From Thermoanaerobacter kivui (lineage in GTDB: Bacteria; Bacillota; Thermoanaerobacteria; Thermoanaerobacterales; Thermoanaerobacteraceae): DNA of 64,000 nucleotides. The DNA lies in contig NZ_CP009170.1 in NCBI RefSeq assembly GCF_000763575.1, positions 1,141,501-1,205,500 of the forward strand, in the 5' to 3' direction. Below the pieces are notes generated by a model that saw nothing but the letters and a program-made list of their open reading frames with translations, was not told where the DNA came from and searched no databases. Of this stretch, positions 1 to 9,787 are shown piece by piece. Position numbers and translations under genes: made by a program. The number at the start of each line of letters is the position of its first letter. Position 1 is the first letter of the stretch.

Positions 1-108
1 AACATGATAAATATCCAAATAATTGGACAAAGCGATGATAAGGGGTCAAACAGGTTTTCTCTTTCTACAGATGTTTTTTTAAGGAAGAGTGGTATAAATG
101 TTCAATGA
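1..108 (+). CDS. C-terminal end of a prepilin-like protein (partial)
   Basis: An open frame enters from the left edge and stops at 106-108, leaving 35 residues. The tail carries the pattern F-S-L-S-T-D-V-F-L-R, which resembles the C-terminal part of minor pilin (PilV/PilW-type) proteins. The stop overlaps the start of the next pilin-like gene at 98, as expected inside a pilus operon. The identification rests mainly on this context, because the diagnostic N-terminal prepilin helix lies outside the window. Confidence 0.55.
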   Translation, partial: NMINIQIIGQSDDKGSNRFSLSTDVFLRKSGINVQ

Positions 109-757
109 CAGAGGTTCTGCCTTAATTTTTACTTTAATGGTAATTTTGATTCTCACAGTTTTAGCTGTAGCGATTTTAGAAGTAACTATTACCAATTACA
201 AAATTTCTCATGCTTATGCAAATTCTATATCAGCCACTTATGCAGCAGAAGCTGGCCTTGAACGAGTAAAAAATGAATTTACTATAGCTTTATCAGATGC
301 TTATCAGGGGAAAGGTAAAGGAAAAGGGAAAGGTGAATTTTGGATAAATGTAGTTGAAAATAAAAATACAACTAAAATTCAGTATAAACAAAATGCAAAA
401 AATTTATTAAGTGAGTCATTTGGACTTGACATTCCATTAGGGGAGTGGATTTCACTGGGTGATGCAGGACAAGAGTATAAAATTGACAGTATAGAAATAG
501 ATCCTCCTTCAAGTGAAGCTTTTGAAAATGAAGGAGAGCAAGTTTTGACCTATAAAGTACGTGCATGGACGGAAGGTAGGATGAACAAAATCGTACGTTA
601 CGGTTATGCGGAGATTACATTTAATATTAATGTAAATATTACGAAGATGGGTGATGATAAGAGTGCCAATTCTAAGGTGATTCTTAGTGGTAATACATCA
701 CAGTCTCCACCTATAGTAGATAAATGGACAATTGATTCAATTCCACAAACACAATAA
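98..757 (+). CDS. Type IV pilus minor pilin / PilX-like protein
   Basis: A 219-residue protein with a short N-terminus (FNDRGSAL) followed by a long hydrophobic helix at about residues 8-30, then the segment TYAAEAGLERVKNEF. This AAEAG-L-R motif is typical of PilX-type pilus assembly proteins. Residues 72-78 form a G-K-G-K-G-K-G run. The protein is expected to sit in the membrane and join the pilus initiation complex. It overlaps the preceding gene by 11 bases and precedes comFB-like and pilMNO genes. The start at 98 follows AGGAAGAG. The prepilin peptidase site is not the classical G-FTLIE form, so processing is uncertain. Confidence 0.7.
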   Translation: MFNDRGSALIFTLMVILILTVLAVAILEVTITNYKISHAYANSISATYAAEAGLERVKNEFTIALSDAYQGKGKGKGKGEFWINVVENKNTTKIQYKQNAKNLLSESFGLDIPLGEWISLGDAGQEYKIDSIEIDPPSSEAFENEGEQVLTYKVRAWTEGRMNKIVRYGYAEITFNINVNITKMGDDKSANSKVILSGNTSQSPPIVDKWTIDSIPQTQ

Positions 758-775
758 AAATAAGGAGAGGATTTT

Positions 776-1036
776 ATGCATCTTAAAAATTACATGGAAG
801 ATGCTGTTGACCAAATGATGGATGAGGTTTTGAAAGATTTAGACGTTTGTAAATGCGACAGATGTAGAATGGACATAAAAGCTTTAGCACTTAACAATTT
901 ACCTCCAAAATATGTTGTATCAGAAGAAGGAGAACTATATGTAAAGACAAATGAGTTAGTCAGGCAATTTGAGGTAGACATAATAAAAGCTATAACAATG
1001 GCTGCTATTAAAGTGAATAACAATAAGCGCCATTAG
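776..1036 (+). CDS. comFB: ComFB-family late competence protein
   Basis: This 86-residue protein has the hallmarks of the ComFB family: an N-terminal N-YMEDAV helix, a C-KCDRCRMDI cysteine cluster near residues 25-33, and the segment ALNNLPPKYVVS. In Bacillus the comFB gene belongs to a competence operon, and cyanobacterial relatives bind cyclic dinucleotides, so a signalling role in pilus or DNA-uptake control is possible. Here it lies inside the pilus operon, 18 bases after the pilin gene, with a strong AAGGAGAGG ribosome site. The function is inferred from family and location. Confidence 0.75.
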   Translation: MHLKNYMEDAVDQMMDEVLKDLDVCKCDRCRMDIKALALNNLPPKYVVSEEGELYVKTNELVRQFEVDIIKAITMAAIKVNNNKRH

Positions 1037-1046
1037 GAGGTAAAAA

Positions 1047-2006
1047 ATGCTTGGAATTGAAATAGGAAATTTTAATACAAAATTAGTGGTAGGGGACAAA
1101 AAGAATAAATTTTTTGGCAAAAAGCTGATGGTAAAGACTCCTTCCAATGTAGTAATAAATGGCAAAATAATAGATGTAAACACCTTATCAGAAGTAATTA
1201 GAGAAACTTTAAAAAAGAATGACATCAAAGAAAAAAAGGTTTGTTTTGCTATCTCCAGTCCCAGTAACATAATAAGAGACTTGAAATTTCCACAGATGAA
1301 GGAGGAAGAAGTAAAGAATGCTTTATCTTATGAAATAGAGCAATACATCCCTGACCCTGAAAATTATGTTGTGGATTATAAGTATTTGGGAAATGCTTTA
1401 GAGGATGATAAAAGCATTAGGGTTATGATTGCAGCATCTCCAAAAGAAATTACAGAAAAATACGTTAAATTAGCTGATATCTTAAAGCTGAGATTAGAAG
1501 CCATTGATATTTACAGCAATTGCATTTATAAAGCTTACAAAAGAACTAATTTGGACGCTGGAATAGTTGCAATTGTAGATATAGGCTCTAACCTTACGGA
1601 TGTGACTATAATTGACAACGGAATTTACATTTTTAGCAGGACTATGGAGTTTGGAGGAAATGAAATTACACAAACTATTGCAAATGCCTTTAATGTGGAC
1701 TTTGAGATGGCAGAAGAATATAAAAGGACAAAAAATTTGATTGGGGAAGAAAGCTATAAAGAGGCGGAAGAGAATATCGTTTTGTTTTTATCAGACATGT
1801 TTCAACAGATAGGGAGAATATTTGATTTTTATTATGCCACTTATCACAAAAGTATACAAAAGATTCTAATGATTGGCGGCACTTCAAGGCTTTTAGGGCT
1901 TAAAGAGTACGTGGAAAGCCATTTTAGAATCCCTGTTTTAGTCCCAGAGGAAGAGGACTATATATATTTTTTGCCTGCTTATGGATGCCTTTTAAGGGGT
2001 GAATAG
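1047..2006 (+). CDS. pilM: Type IV pilus assembly protein PilM
   Basis: A 319-residue actin-like ATPase of the PilM/FtsA type, cytoplasmic, which links the pilus motor to the PilN-PilO inner-membrane complex. The N-terminal LGIEIGNFNTKLVVG is the phosphate-1 loop. DIGSNLTDVTIID at about residue 178 is the phosphate-2 loop, and IGGTSRLLGL near residue 277 is the adenosine motif. The length matches the family. AGGAGG stands just before the ATG. pilN and pilO follow with almost no gaps, the conserved PilM-N-O order. Confidence 0.9.
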   Translation: MLGIEIGNFNTKLVVGDKKNKFFGKKLMVKTPSNVVINGKIIDVNTLSEVIRETLKKNDIKEKKVCFAISSPSNIIRDLKFPQMKEEEVKNALSYEIEQYIPDPENYVVDYKYLGNALEDDKSIRVMIAASPKEITEKYVKLADILKLRLEAIDIYSNCIYKAYKRTNLDAGIVAIVDIGSNLTDVTIIDNGIYIFSRTMEFGGNEITQTIANAFNVDFEMAEEYKRTKNLIGEESYKEAEENIVLFLSDMFQQIGRIFDFYYATYHKSIQKILMIGGTSRLLGLKEYVESHFRIPVLVPEEEDYIYFLPAYGCLLRGE

Positions 2007-2009
2007 AGT

Positions 2010-2543
2010 TTGAAAGACATAAACCTTATACCTGAAGAACTAAAAGAGCAAAAGTTGAAAAAGAAAAGGCAGATGACAAATATTTTTTTTGCTTTTGTTT
2101 TGATAAGTGCAATTTTTACGATAATGGTTTTGCCATTGGCGTACATAAACAAATTGTATGAAGATTTAAAATCGACAAACAGCGACTTATACAAATTTAA
2201 AAATATTTCTCAATTAGAGCAAAACGTAAAAAATATGTCTCTTTATGCCGAAAAAAAGAAAGCATTAATAAAAAAGTTGGAAAGTCAAAGACTGGATGCG
2301 GTAACTATATTGGAAGATTTATCTTTGAATATTCCCGATAGAGCATCAATTGCTTCTTTGAAATATCAAAAAAATACATTAGAAATTGACGGGGAGGCTT
2401 TCACGGAAGCTGATATAGCGGTTTTTATGCTTAATCTGCGAAGCATTGATTATGTTGAGGATGTTAAAATTTTGTCTGTAGAGTCTACAGATAAAGGTCT
2501 TTTAAAATACATTTTGCAAGTAAAACTCAAGGTGGTATCGTAG
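2010..2543 (+). CDS. pilN: Type IV pilus assembly protein PilN
   Basis: 177 residues beginning at TTG. The N-terminal KDINLIPEEL is the short motif through which PilN docks into PilM. It is followed by one transmembrane helix (about residues 24-46), a coiled-coil stretch and a ferredoxin-like C-terminal domain. The TTG start lies 10 bases after AGGGGTG and gives exactly this conserved N-terminus. It sits 3 bases after pilM and directly abuts pilO. Confidence 0.87.
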   Translation: MKDINLIPEELKEQKLKKKRQMTNIFFAFVLISAIFTIMVLPLAYINKLYEDLKSTNSDLYKFKNISQLEQNVKNMSLYAEKKKALIKKLESQRLDAVTILEDLSLNIPDRASIASLKYQKNTLEIDGEAFTEADIAVFMLNLRSIDYVEDVKILSVESTDKGLLKYILQVKLKVVS

Positions 2544-3302
2544 ATGAAGCTTACAAAGAGAGAAAGGTTTTTGATTTACTTAGCCTTAATAATAGGATTT
2601 TTTGCTATTTATTATCAGTACTATTTGACTCCAAAAATTTTGGAGATGCAAAAATTGTCAAGCGAAATAGCAGACAAAAAGAGACTATTAAATGAAATAA
2701 ACAGTCTAAACAGCAAAAGCCTTGAAGAAAAGTTAGGAAATTTAGATAATCAGTTAAAAGAATTAAATTTAAGGATTCCAGACAATAAAGATATAGAAAT
2801 TTTTCTCTTCAATCTGGAAAATATGATTTATACCACAGGAGTTAAAGTCAAAACTTTGTCTTTTGAAGATTTAAATCAGCAGCAGCCTCAACAGTCTCAG
2901 CAACTGAAAGAAAAAGAAGAATTTGTAACAATTCCTATAAATATTAGTGTTTCAGGTAAGTATAATCAAATCCTCTCTTTTATAGAAGAGATACAAAAAT
3001 CTAAAAGGTTGTGTAACATTCAAGCTTTTGACATTGTGAGAGGTCAAAATCCGGAGGAACTTTTTCTAAATATGCAGATTTCCATTTATTCAATGAAAGA
3101 TAGTGGCAGCAGTAAAATGGAAACAACTTTTTCAAAAGGAAAAAGTGACCCTTTTAAGCCTTTATTTGAAATGTCAAATAATATGCAACAATCCTCTTCA
3201 AAGGAGGTACCTCAAAACCTTCAAGGAATCGATTTAAATAAAATAATAAGTGATACAATAGAAAAGTTTTTGAAAGAATCAAAGACGCCATCATCGCCTT
3301 AG
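2544..3302 (+). CDS. pilO: Type IV pilus assembly protein PilO
   Basis: A 252-residue bitopic membrane protein: short cytoplasmic lead (KLTKRER), one transmembrane helix at about 9-27, a coiled coil up to residue 90 and a C-terminal domain starting near [17 protein letters not shown] glutamine-rich linker (QQQPQQSQQ) lies around residue 112. PilO pairs with PilN to form the alignment complex of the pilus machine. The last 50 residues are low-complexity and polar. Start and stop abut pilN and lie close to aroK. Confidence 0.82.
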   Translation: MKLTKRERFLIYLALIIGFFAIYYQYYLTPKILEMQKLSSEIADKKRLLNEINSLNSKSLEEKLGNLDNQLKELNLRIPDNKDIEIFLFNLENMIYTTGVKVKTLSFEDLNQQQPQQSQQLKEKEEFVTIPINISVSGKYNQILSFIEEIQKSKRLCNIQAFDIVRGQNPEELFLNMQISIYSMKDSGSSKMETTFSKGKSDPFKPLFEMSNNMQQSSSKEVPQNLQGIDLNKIISDTIEKFLKESKTPSSP

Positions 3303-3316
3303 GGAGGAAAAGATTC

Positions 3317-3832
3317 ATGAAAAACATCGTTTTAACAGGTTTTATGGCTACCGGGAAAACTACTGTTGGCAAAAAAGTGGCTACAACAATGAGCTTTGGT
3401 TTTATAGATACTGACAGGTTAATTGAAAAAATGGCTAATATGACGGTTTCACAAATTTTTGAAAGGCATGGAGAAGAATTTTTTAGGAGGCTAGAAAGGG
3501 CGGCTGTTAAAAAAGTAGCTCGCTTAAAAAATTTTGTCATAGCTACTGGCGGGGGAGTTGTATTAAACCCTTCAAATATTGTACAATTAAGAAAAAATGG
3601 TGTAGTCATTTGCTTTGTAGCCAGACCAGAAATTATATTGAGAAATATAGGAGAGAATAAAGACAGGCCTCTTCTTTTATCGGATAATCCAGAAGAGAGG
3701 ATAAAGCAGTTGCTAAAAAAAAGAGAGCCTTTTTATAAATTCGCCGATTCTACAATTGATGTTTCAGATATGACAATAGATGAAGTAGCAGTGGAAGTTA
3801 TAAAGGCTTACATTAGACTTAAGAAAGGATGA
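3317..3832 (+). CDS. aroK: Shikimate kinase
   Basis: 171 residues, normal for the family. It phosphorylates shikimate with ATP in aromatic amino acid synthesis. Visible motifs are the Walker [13 protein letters not shown] (residues 8-19), the shikimate-binding FIDTDRLIE with Asp, F-FRRLE, the ATGGGVVL loop near residue 75, and the lid region KDRPLL. AGGGAGG precedes the ATG. Another shikimate-pathway gene, aroQ, lies 3.3 kb downstream. The stop overlaps the next gene by 4 bases. Confidence 0.93.
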   Translation: MKNIVLTGFMATGKTTVGKKVATTMSFGFIDTDRLIEKMANMTVSQIFERHGEEFFRRLERAAVKKVARLKNFVIATGGGVVLNPSNIVQLRKNGVVICFVARPEIILRNIGENKDRPLLLSDNPEERIKQLLKKREPFYKFADSTIDVSDMTIDEVAVEVIKAYIRLKKG

Positions 3833-4707
3833 GGGGATTGACGATAAAATTTGGACCTTCTGGGAATTCCGACAGTTTTTACAAAGAAGGGCATAAGTCT
3901 TCTCTAGAAATGCCTGAATGGCTTTATAACATGGGGCTTGATGCGTATGAATATTCTTTTTCAAAAGGAGTAAAAATTAGTGAAAAAATGGCTAAAGAGT
4001 TGGGTGAAAATGCTCAAAAATTCAATATAACTATTACTATTCACGCTCCTTATTACATTAATTTAGCCACTACCGATAAAACTAAGATGGAAAATTCAAA
4101 GAGATATTTGATAGAAAGTTTAATTGCAGGAAAATGGATGGGGGCAAAAAGGGTAACTTTTCATCCTGGCTCTGCGACTGAAGGGACGAGAAAAGAGGCG
4201 TTGGAACGAGCAAAAAGGCTTTTAAAAGAAATTTTAAAAGAGATGGAAGACAAAGGTCTTACTGATATAACTATATGTCCTGAGACAATGGGAAAGAAAA
4301 ATCAATTAGGTTCTTTGGAAGAGGTGATGGAACTTTGTAATGTAGATGAAAGGATTATCCCAACTATAGATTTCGCTCATTTACATGCGAGAGACAACGG
4401 AAGATTTAAGACTATAGAGGATTATGCGGAAGTTTTAGATGTTATTGAAAAATCTTTGGGAAAAGAAAGAGCAAAAAAAATACACGTGCATTTTAGCAGG
4501 ATTGAATACACAGAACAAGGAGAAAAAAGGCACTGGACATTAAAAGATATCAAATATGGTCCTGAATTTGAACCTTTAGCACAGCTTTTTTATGAAAGAA
4601 ATATGGAACCCATAGTTATATGTGAGTCAAGGAGCACTATGGCAGAGGACGCCTTAAAATTAAAAGAAATATATTTGAATATTGCAAAAAGGATGACGAA
4701 ACTATGA
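3829..4707 (+). CDS. Endonuclease IV-like TIM-barrel protein
   Basis: 292 residues starting [12 protein letters not shown] and showing the metal-ligand pattern of the AP endonuclease family 2/xylose isomerase-like TIM barrel: [33 protein letters not shown] and [11 protein letters not shown]. These His, Glu and Asp ligands are the expected ones for a trinuclear zinc endonuclease IV, so DNA repair at abasic sites is likely, but sugar-isomerase relatives share the fold. It overlaps aroK and proB by 4 bases each, implying one transcript. Confidence 0.75.
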   Translation: MRGLTIKFGPSGNSDSFYKEGHKSSLEMPEWLYNMGLDAYEYSFSKGVKISEKMAKELGENAQKFNITITIHAPYYINLATTDKTKMENSKRYLIESLIAGKWMGAKRVTFHPGSATEGTRKEALERAKRLLKEILKEMEDKGLTDITICPETMGKKNQLGSLEEVMELCNVDERIIPTIDFAHLHARDNGRFKTIEDYAEVLDVIEKSLGKERAKKIHVHFSRIEYTEQGEKRHWTLKDIKYGPEFEPLAQLFYERNMEPIVICESRSTMAEDALKLKEIYLNIAKRMTKL

Positions 4708-5822
4708 GGATTGTAGTAAAAGTTGGAACAAGTACTTTGACTTATGAAAATGGCAAATTAAACTTAGAAATAATGGAAAAACTGGTAAGGCAAATTGCTA
4801 ATTTGTTAAATAGAGGAGAACAAGTAATACTTGTAACTTCTGGTGCTATTGGTGCTGGAATGGGAAAATTAAATTTAAAAGAGAAGCCTAAGACCATCCC
4901 AGAGAAGCAGTCTTTAGCAGCGATAGGACAAGGGCTTTTGATTGAGATTTACGAAAAATTTTTTAATGAATATGGCAAAATTACTGCGCAAGTTCTTTTG
5001 ACTAAGGAAGATTTTAGCGATAGAAGGCGTTACCTCAATATAAGTTATACTTTGTCAAATTTACTTAAATGGGGTGTTATACCAATAATCAATGAAAACG
5101 ACACCGTGACAGTTGATGAAATTAAAATTGGAGACAATGACACCTTAGCAGCTCTTGTTGCCAGTTTGGTAGAAGCAGAACTATTAATAATATTGACTGA
5201 TACTGATGGGCTGTATGACAAAGATCCAAATGTACACAAAGACGCCCAAATCATAGAAGTGGTGACGGAGTTTTCGGATGAATTATTTAAAATTGCGGGA
5301 GGTGCTGGAACAAAAAGGGGAACAGGAGGAATGTACACAAAAATTCAGGCAGCGAAGATATGCTGGAATTCAGGAGTTAAGATGATTATTGCAAATGGTA
5401 AATTGGACAATGTCTTAAATAGAATAGTAAACGGCGAAAAAATAGGTACTACTTTTTTACCTATGAAAAATCCTATCAACAGCCGTAAAATTTGGATTGC
5501 TTTCAATGCAAAAGTCAGTGGTTTTCTTTTCATTGATGAAGGGGCAGCAAACGCCATAGTAAAAAACGGAAAAAGTCTTCTTCCAAGTGGAATAGTAAAG
5601 ACAGAAGGAGATTACGATTTAGGAGATTGTGTTGCTGTGATTGACCCTCAAGGGAAAGAGATTGCAAGAGGACTTATCAATTATCCATCAGAGGATGTGG
5701 AAAAAATAAAGGGCTGTAAAACAAAAGATATAGAAAAGATATTGGGTTATAAATATTACGACGAAGTGATTCATAGAGACAATCTAGTAATACTTGATAG
5801 GGGTGAAAAGTATGGAAGTTGA
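4704..5822 (+). CDS. proB: Glutamate 5-kinase
   Basis: 372 residues. The first step of proline synthesis, phosphorylating glutamate to gamma-glutamyl phosphate. The amino-acid-kinase domain begins [10 protein letters not shown], with TSGAIGAG at about residue 48, NENDTV near 131 and [16 protein letters not shown] near 164. A PUA domain occupies roughly residues 275-360. The length is normal for the PUA-containing form. proA follows with an 11-base overlap. proC is not in the window. Confidence 0.94.
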   Translation: MRIVVKVGTSTLTYENGKLNLEIMEKLVRQIANLLNRGEQVILVTSGAIGAGMGKLNLKEKPKTIPEKQSLAAIGQGLLIEIYEKFFNEYGKITAQVLLTKEDFSDRRRYLNISYTLSNLLKWGVIPIINENDTVTVDEIKIGDNDTLAALVASLVEAELLIILTDTDGLYDKDPNVHKDAQIIEVVTEFSDELFKIAGGAGTKRGTGGMYTKIQAAKICWNSGVKMIIANGKLDNVLNRIVNGEKIGTTFLPMKNPINSRKIWIAFNAKVSGFLFIDEGAANAIVKNGKSLLPSGIVKTEGDYDLGDCVAVIDPQGKEIARGLINYPSEDVEKIKGCKTKDIEKILGYKYYDEVIHRDNLVILDRGEKYGS

Positions 5823-7056
5823 AGTAAAAGCTGCTCGTGCAAAAGCTGCAGCTAGGAAGATGGCTATTTTGGATGAGGATGTTAAAAATTTAGCTTTAAG
5901 TTATATGTCAGATGCTCTCATAAAAGAAATGCCAAAGATACTTGAGGCAAATAAAAAAGATGTTTTGGAAGCTGAAAAAAAGAACATAAAAGCTTCGCTT
6001 ATAGATAGATTAAGGCTTGACGAAAAGAGAATTGAAGCTATGGCAAAAGGTTTAAGAGAAATATCTGCCCTTCCTGATCCAGTTGGAAATATAGAGGAGA
6101 TGTGGAAAAGGCCCAATGGCCTTCAAATTGGCAAAATGAGAGTTCCTATTGGTGTAATAGGAATAATTTACGAGTCTCGTCCTAATGTCACTGCTGATGC
6201 GGCAGGTCTTTGCTTAAAGTCAGGCAATGCCGTAATTTTAAGAGGGGGAAGTGATGCTATAAACTCTAATATAGCGATTTCTTCTGTACTTGCCAAAGCT
6301 GCTTATGAAGCTGGAATTCCTGAGGGAGCTATACAACTTATTGAAAATACTGATAGAGAAGAAGTAAATCGAATGATGAAATTAAACGGCTTAATCGACC
6401 TTATAATACCGCGAGGCGGTGCCACCCTCATAAAAAGTGTAATTGAAAATTCTACAGTTCCTGTCATAGAAACAGGGGTTGGTAATTGTCATATTTTTGT
6501 AGATGAAACTGCCAAGTTAGACATGGCTAAGGATATTATTGTGAACGCTAAAGTGCAAAGGCCTGGAGTTTGCAACGCTGTGGAGACAGTTTTGATTCAC
6601 AAAGCCATTGCAAAAGGTTTTCTTCCTACATTAGTAGAGACTCTTACATCTTTAGGAGTGGAAGTAAGAGGCTGCAAGACTACCAAACAAATATGTCCAG
6701 CGGTAAAAGAAGCTACAGAAGAGGATTGGGCGACAGAATATTTAGACCTTATACTTGCTGTAAAAGTGGTAGAGGACATAAATGAAGCATTAGACCACAT
6801 TGAAAAGTATTCCACAGGTCATTCTGAAAGCATCATTACAGAAGATTATGAAAACGCCATGACATTTTTAAAGGCAGTAGATTCTGCTGCTGTTTATGTA
6901 AATGCGTCTACAAGGTTTACTGACGGTGGTGAATTTGGCTTTGGAGCGGAAATAGGTATAAGCACGCAAAAAATACATGCAAGAGGGCCAATGGGACTGA
7001 AAGAGCTTACCACCTACAAATATGTAATTTTGGGTAGTGGACAAATAAGGAAATAA
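5812..7056 (+). CDS. proA: Gamma-glutamyl phosphate reductase
   Basis: 414 residues when started at ATG 5812, preceded by AGGGGTG; an in-frame TTG 18 bases earlier has no better ribosome site. It reduces gamma-glutamyl phosphate with NADPH to the semialdehyde. Visible family motifs are [22 protein letters not shown], the catalytic cysteine in [10 protein letters not shown] (about residue 253), and the C-terminal [25 protein letters not shown] region. Translationally coupled to proB. Confidence 0.94.
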   Translation: MEVEVKAARAKAAARKMAILDEDVKNLALSYMSDALIKEMPKILEANKKDVLEAEKKNIKASLIDRLRLDEKRIEAMAKGLREISALPDPVGNIEEMWKRPNGLQIGKMRVPIGVIGIIYESRPNVTADAAGLCLKSGNAVILRGGSDAINSNIAISSVLAKAAYEAGIPEGAIQLIENTDREEVNRMMKLNGLIDLIIPRGGATLIKSVIENSTVPVIETGVGNCHIFVDETAKLDMAKDIIVNAKVQRPGVCNAVETVLIHKAIAKGFLPTLVETLTSLGVEVRGCKTTKQICPAVKEATEEDWATEYLDLILAVKVVEDINEALDHIEKYSTGHSESIITEDYENAMTFLKAVDSAAVYVNASTRFTDGGEFGFGAEIGISTQKIHARGPMGLKELTTYKYVILGSGQIRK

Positions 7057-7085
7057 GGTGTAATATAGTAAAGTGAGGTGAGATT

Positions 7086-7532
7086 ATGAAAAGAGTTTTG
7101 ATAATTCACGGACCAAACATAAATTTGACAGGTAAGCGAGAAAAAGAGGTTTACGGAGAAGTAAATTACGAAGAGATAAACAACATGATAAAGAGAGAAG
7201 CTTCAAAGCTGGATATAGCAGTGAAAATACAGCAGTCTAACAGCGAAGGAGAGATAATTAATTTTATACACTCTGCTGAAAATAACTTTGATGCGATAAT
7301 CATAAATCCTGCTGCTTACACTCACTATAGTTTGGCTATTATGGATGCTATTGCTGCTGTGTCAATTCCTGTAATAGAAGTTCACATTTCAAATATTTTT
7401 GGAAGGGAGGAGTTTAGAAAAACTTCTGTTACTGCTTCCAAATGTAAAGGAATGATAACTGGCTTTGGACCTTATAGCTATGTCCTCGCCCTTAACGCAG
7501 TAAAGCTTTTGGAAGATTCTATCGGGGGGTAA
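7086..7532 (+). CDS. aroQ: 3-dehydroquinate dehydratase, type II
   Basis: 148 residues, matching the dodecameric type II enzyme of the shikimate pathway. The active-site loop is [16 protein letters not shown] with the catalytic Arg and Tyr. NPAAYTHYS and [15 protein letters not shown] supply the other substrate contacts. A GTGAGGTGAG ribosome site lies just upstream. The enzyme catalyses a step two before shikimate kinase, whose gene is close by. Confidence 0.93.
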   Translation: MKRVLIIHGPNINLTGKREKEVYGEVNYEEINNMIKREASKLDIAVKIQQSNSEGEIINFIHSAENNFDAIIINPAAYTHYSLAIMDAIAAVSIPVIEVHISNIFGREEFRKTSVTASKCKGMITGFGPYSYVLALNAVKLLEDSIGG

Positions 7533-7537
7533 AAATT

Positions 7538-8602
7538 GTGAATAAAAGATTACAAAACTTGAGAAATTTAATGAAAGAAAAAGACATAGAAGCTTTTGTT
7601 ATTTACAAATTTGTAAATGTTACATATATAACGGGATTTACAGGAGATGACAGTGCAGCTTTTATAACCCATGATAAAGCTATTTTTATAACAGATGCGA
7701 GGTATACAGAACAGGCGCAAAAGGAAGTTAAAGACTTTGAAGTGATAGAACATAAAAATGGTATAAAAGAAGTTATAAAAGAATATATAGAGAAATTGAG
7801 AATAAAAAAACTCGCTTTTGAAGAAAACATTTCTTTTAGGCAGTATAAAGAATTGAAAGATTTTTTAGGCATTAAACTTGTACCTCAAGCAAATCTTGTA
7901 GAGACTTTGAGAATGGTAAAAGATGATACGGAAATAGAAAACATAAAAAAGGCGCAAAATATTACTGATATGGCTTTTAACCATATACTGAATTTTATTA
8001 AAGTTGGGATGACTGAAAGAGAAGTGGCTTTGGAATTGGAATATTTTATGAAAAAACAGGGGGCACAGGACCTATCTTTTGAGGCAATTGTGGCTTCCGG
8101 GAAAAGGTCTTCACTTCCTCATGGAAAAGCTTCGGAAAAAGTAATTGAAAAAGGAGACTTTGTCACATTGGATTTTGGATGCAAAGTAAACGGTTATTGT
8201 TCAGATATGACAAGGACAATAGTCATGGGAAAAGCTGATGACAGGCAAAAAGAGATATACAATATAGTTTTAGAAGCACAGCAAAGAGCAATAGACAATT
8301 TAAAAGCAGGAATTACTTCAAAAGAGGCAGATTCTCTGGCAAGGTCTGTTATTGAAGAGAAAGGTTATGGGAAGTACTTTGGGCATTCTTTGGGACATGG
8401 TGTAGGACTTGAAGTTCATGAAGCGCCCAGCCTGTCTTTCAAAAATGAAGAAATTTTAAAAGAAGGAGCAATAGTTACTGTAGAACCGGGTATATATATT
8501 CCCGATTTTGGTGGCGTAAGAATCGAAGATATGGTATTATTAAAAGAAGATGGTGTTACAAATTTGACTAATTCACCTAAATATTTAATTGAACTAAACT
8601 AA
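7538..8602 (+). CDS. Xaa-Pro aminopeptidase, M24B family
   Basis: 354 residues starting at GTG after GGGGGG. The N-terminal creatinase-like domain (to about 125) is followed by a pita-bread metallopeptidase domain. Metal ligands are visible in LDFGCKVNGYCSDMTRT, HSLGHGVGLEVHE, VTVEPGIYIP and GVRIEDM, so the enzyme should be active on X-Pro N-termini or X-Pro dipeptides. The position just upstream of efp is conserved in many Firmicutes. Whether it is PepP- or PepQ-like cannot be settled by eye. Confidence 0.88.
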   Translation: MNKRLQNLRNLMKEKDIEAFVIYKFVNVTYITGFTGDDSAAFITHDKAIFITDARYTEQAQKEVKDFEVIEHKNGIKEVIKEYIEKLRIKKLAFEENISFRQYKELKDFLGIKLVPQANLVETLRMVKDDTEIENIKKAQNITDMAFNHILNFIKVGMTEREVALELEYFMKKQGAQDLSFEAIVASGKRSSLPHGKASEKVIEKGDFVTLDFGCKVNGYCSDMTRTIVMGKADDRQKEIYNIVLEAQQRAIDNLKAGITSKEADSLARSVIEEKGYGKYFGHSLGHGVGLEVHEAPSLSFKNEEILKEGAIVTVEPGIYIPDFGGVRIEDMVLLKEDGVTNLTNSPKYLIELN

Positions 8603-8620
8603 AGTGATGGAGGGATTTTT

Positions 8621-9178
8621 TTGATAGCAGCAGGTGATTTCAGAAAAGGAGTAACTATTGAGGTTGACGGACAGGTTTTTACAGTTGTGGATTTTATGCA
8701 TGTTAAGCCAGGAAAAGGTGCAGCTTTCGTGAGGACAAAACTTAAAAATGTGATGACAGGGGCTGTAATAGAGAAAACTTTCAGCCCAACAGAAAAGTTT
8801 GAGGAAGCAGTTATAGAAAGAAGAGAAATGCAGTATTTGTACAATGATGGAGAACTTTATTATTTTATGGACACAGAAACTTATGAGCAAATTCCTTTAA
8901 ATTATGATAAAGTTGAGGACGCAATTAAATACATAAAGGAAAATATGGTTGTTACAGTAAAGTTCTATAAAGGCGAAGCCTTTTCTGTTGAGCCCCCTAC
9001 TTTTGTTGAGCTGGAAGTTGTAGAAACAGAGCCTGGATTTAGAGGAGATACTGCAACGGGTGGTTCCAAACCGGCAACTGTAGAAACTGGTGCTGTCATC
9101 CAAGTCCCATTGTTTATAAACGTTGGAGACAAAATAAGAATTGACACTCGAACCGGAGAATATTTAGAGAGGGTATAA
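8621..9178 (+). CDS. efp: Elongation factor P
   Basis: 185 residues with a TTG start after GGAGGG. EF-P relieves ribosome stalling at polyproline. Domain I carries the loop [19 protein letters not shown] with a lysine at the usual modification position. Domains II and III end in [17 protein letters not shown], the canonical C-terminus. The AUG-less start gives IAAGDFRKG, the expected N-terminus. It sits 18 bases after the peptidase gene. Confidence 0.95.
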
Positions 9179-9226
9179 ACGCAGCAATTTGTCAAATACT
9201 ATTTTGTAAAGGAGGGTATGTGGAAT

Positions 9227-9688
9227 ATGGAATACTTAAATGAAAGGGTTTCCTACTTAAGAGGGTTAGCAGACGGCTTAGGGATAGATGACAGCACAAA
9301 AGAAGGTAAAATAATTTTGGCAATTTTAGATACTTTAGAGGATTTTGCAGATGCTATAAATGAGCTGGAAGCTTCCCATTCCGAATTAGATGATTATGTG
9401 GGAGAGATTGATGAAGACCTTTCTGAAATAGAAAACCAGATATATGGCGATGAGGACTATGATGATGAAGATGACGACTATGACTATGATTATGACGATG
9501 ATGATGAAGATGAGGATGAAGACGAAGATTATGAAGGGTATGTAGAAGTAGAATGTCCTAATTGCCATATGTTGATGAGTGTGGAAGAAGAGCTTTTAGA
9601 AGATGAAGATGCTGAGTTGGTATGTCCTCATTGCAATGAGACCATAAAAGTAAAAGATTTGAAAATTGTAGATGATGATGAAGACTAA
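9227..9688 (+). CDS. Acidic CD1247-type protein with C-terminal zinc ribbon
   Basis: 153 residues from ATG 9227, which has a better spacing (11 bases) from AAAGGAGG than the in-frame ATG at 9218 (2 bases). The N-terminal part (YLNERVSYLRGLADGL) is helical and resembles the CD1247 N-terminal domain of Clostridia. The middle is an extreme Asp/Glu/Tyr run (about residues 76-107) encoded by GAT/GAC/GAA repeats. The C-terminus has CPNCHML and CPHCNE, a zinc ribbon. Function unknown. It is the last gene before a strong terminator. Confidence 0.72.
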   Translation: MEYLNERVSYLRGLADGLGIDDSTKEGKIILAILDTLEDFADAINELEASHSELDDYVGEIDEDLSEIENQIYGDEDYDDEDDDYDYDYDDDDEDEDEDEDYEGYVEVECPNCHMLMSVEEELLEDEDAELVCPHCNETIKVKDLKIVDDDED

Positions 9689-9693
9689 TTGTA

Positions 9694-9735
9694 AAAAAAT
9701 GCCCACTAACGAAAAATTAGTGGGCATTTTTTTAT
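9694..9735 (+). terminator. Rho-independent terminator
   Basis: GCCCACTAA (9701-9709) pairs with TTAGTGGGC (9718-9726) around a short A-rich loop and is followed by TTTTTTT. An A run precedes the stem, so it could also act on the other strand. It separates the efp transcript from the spoIIIA operon. Confidence 0.92.
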
Positions 9736-9787
9736 TCATAAATATCTAGTCTTAGAAATATAATTTTACAAGAGGAGGGACAGGTAT

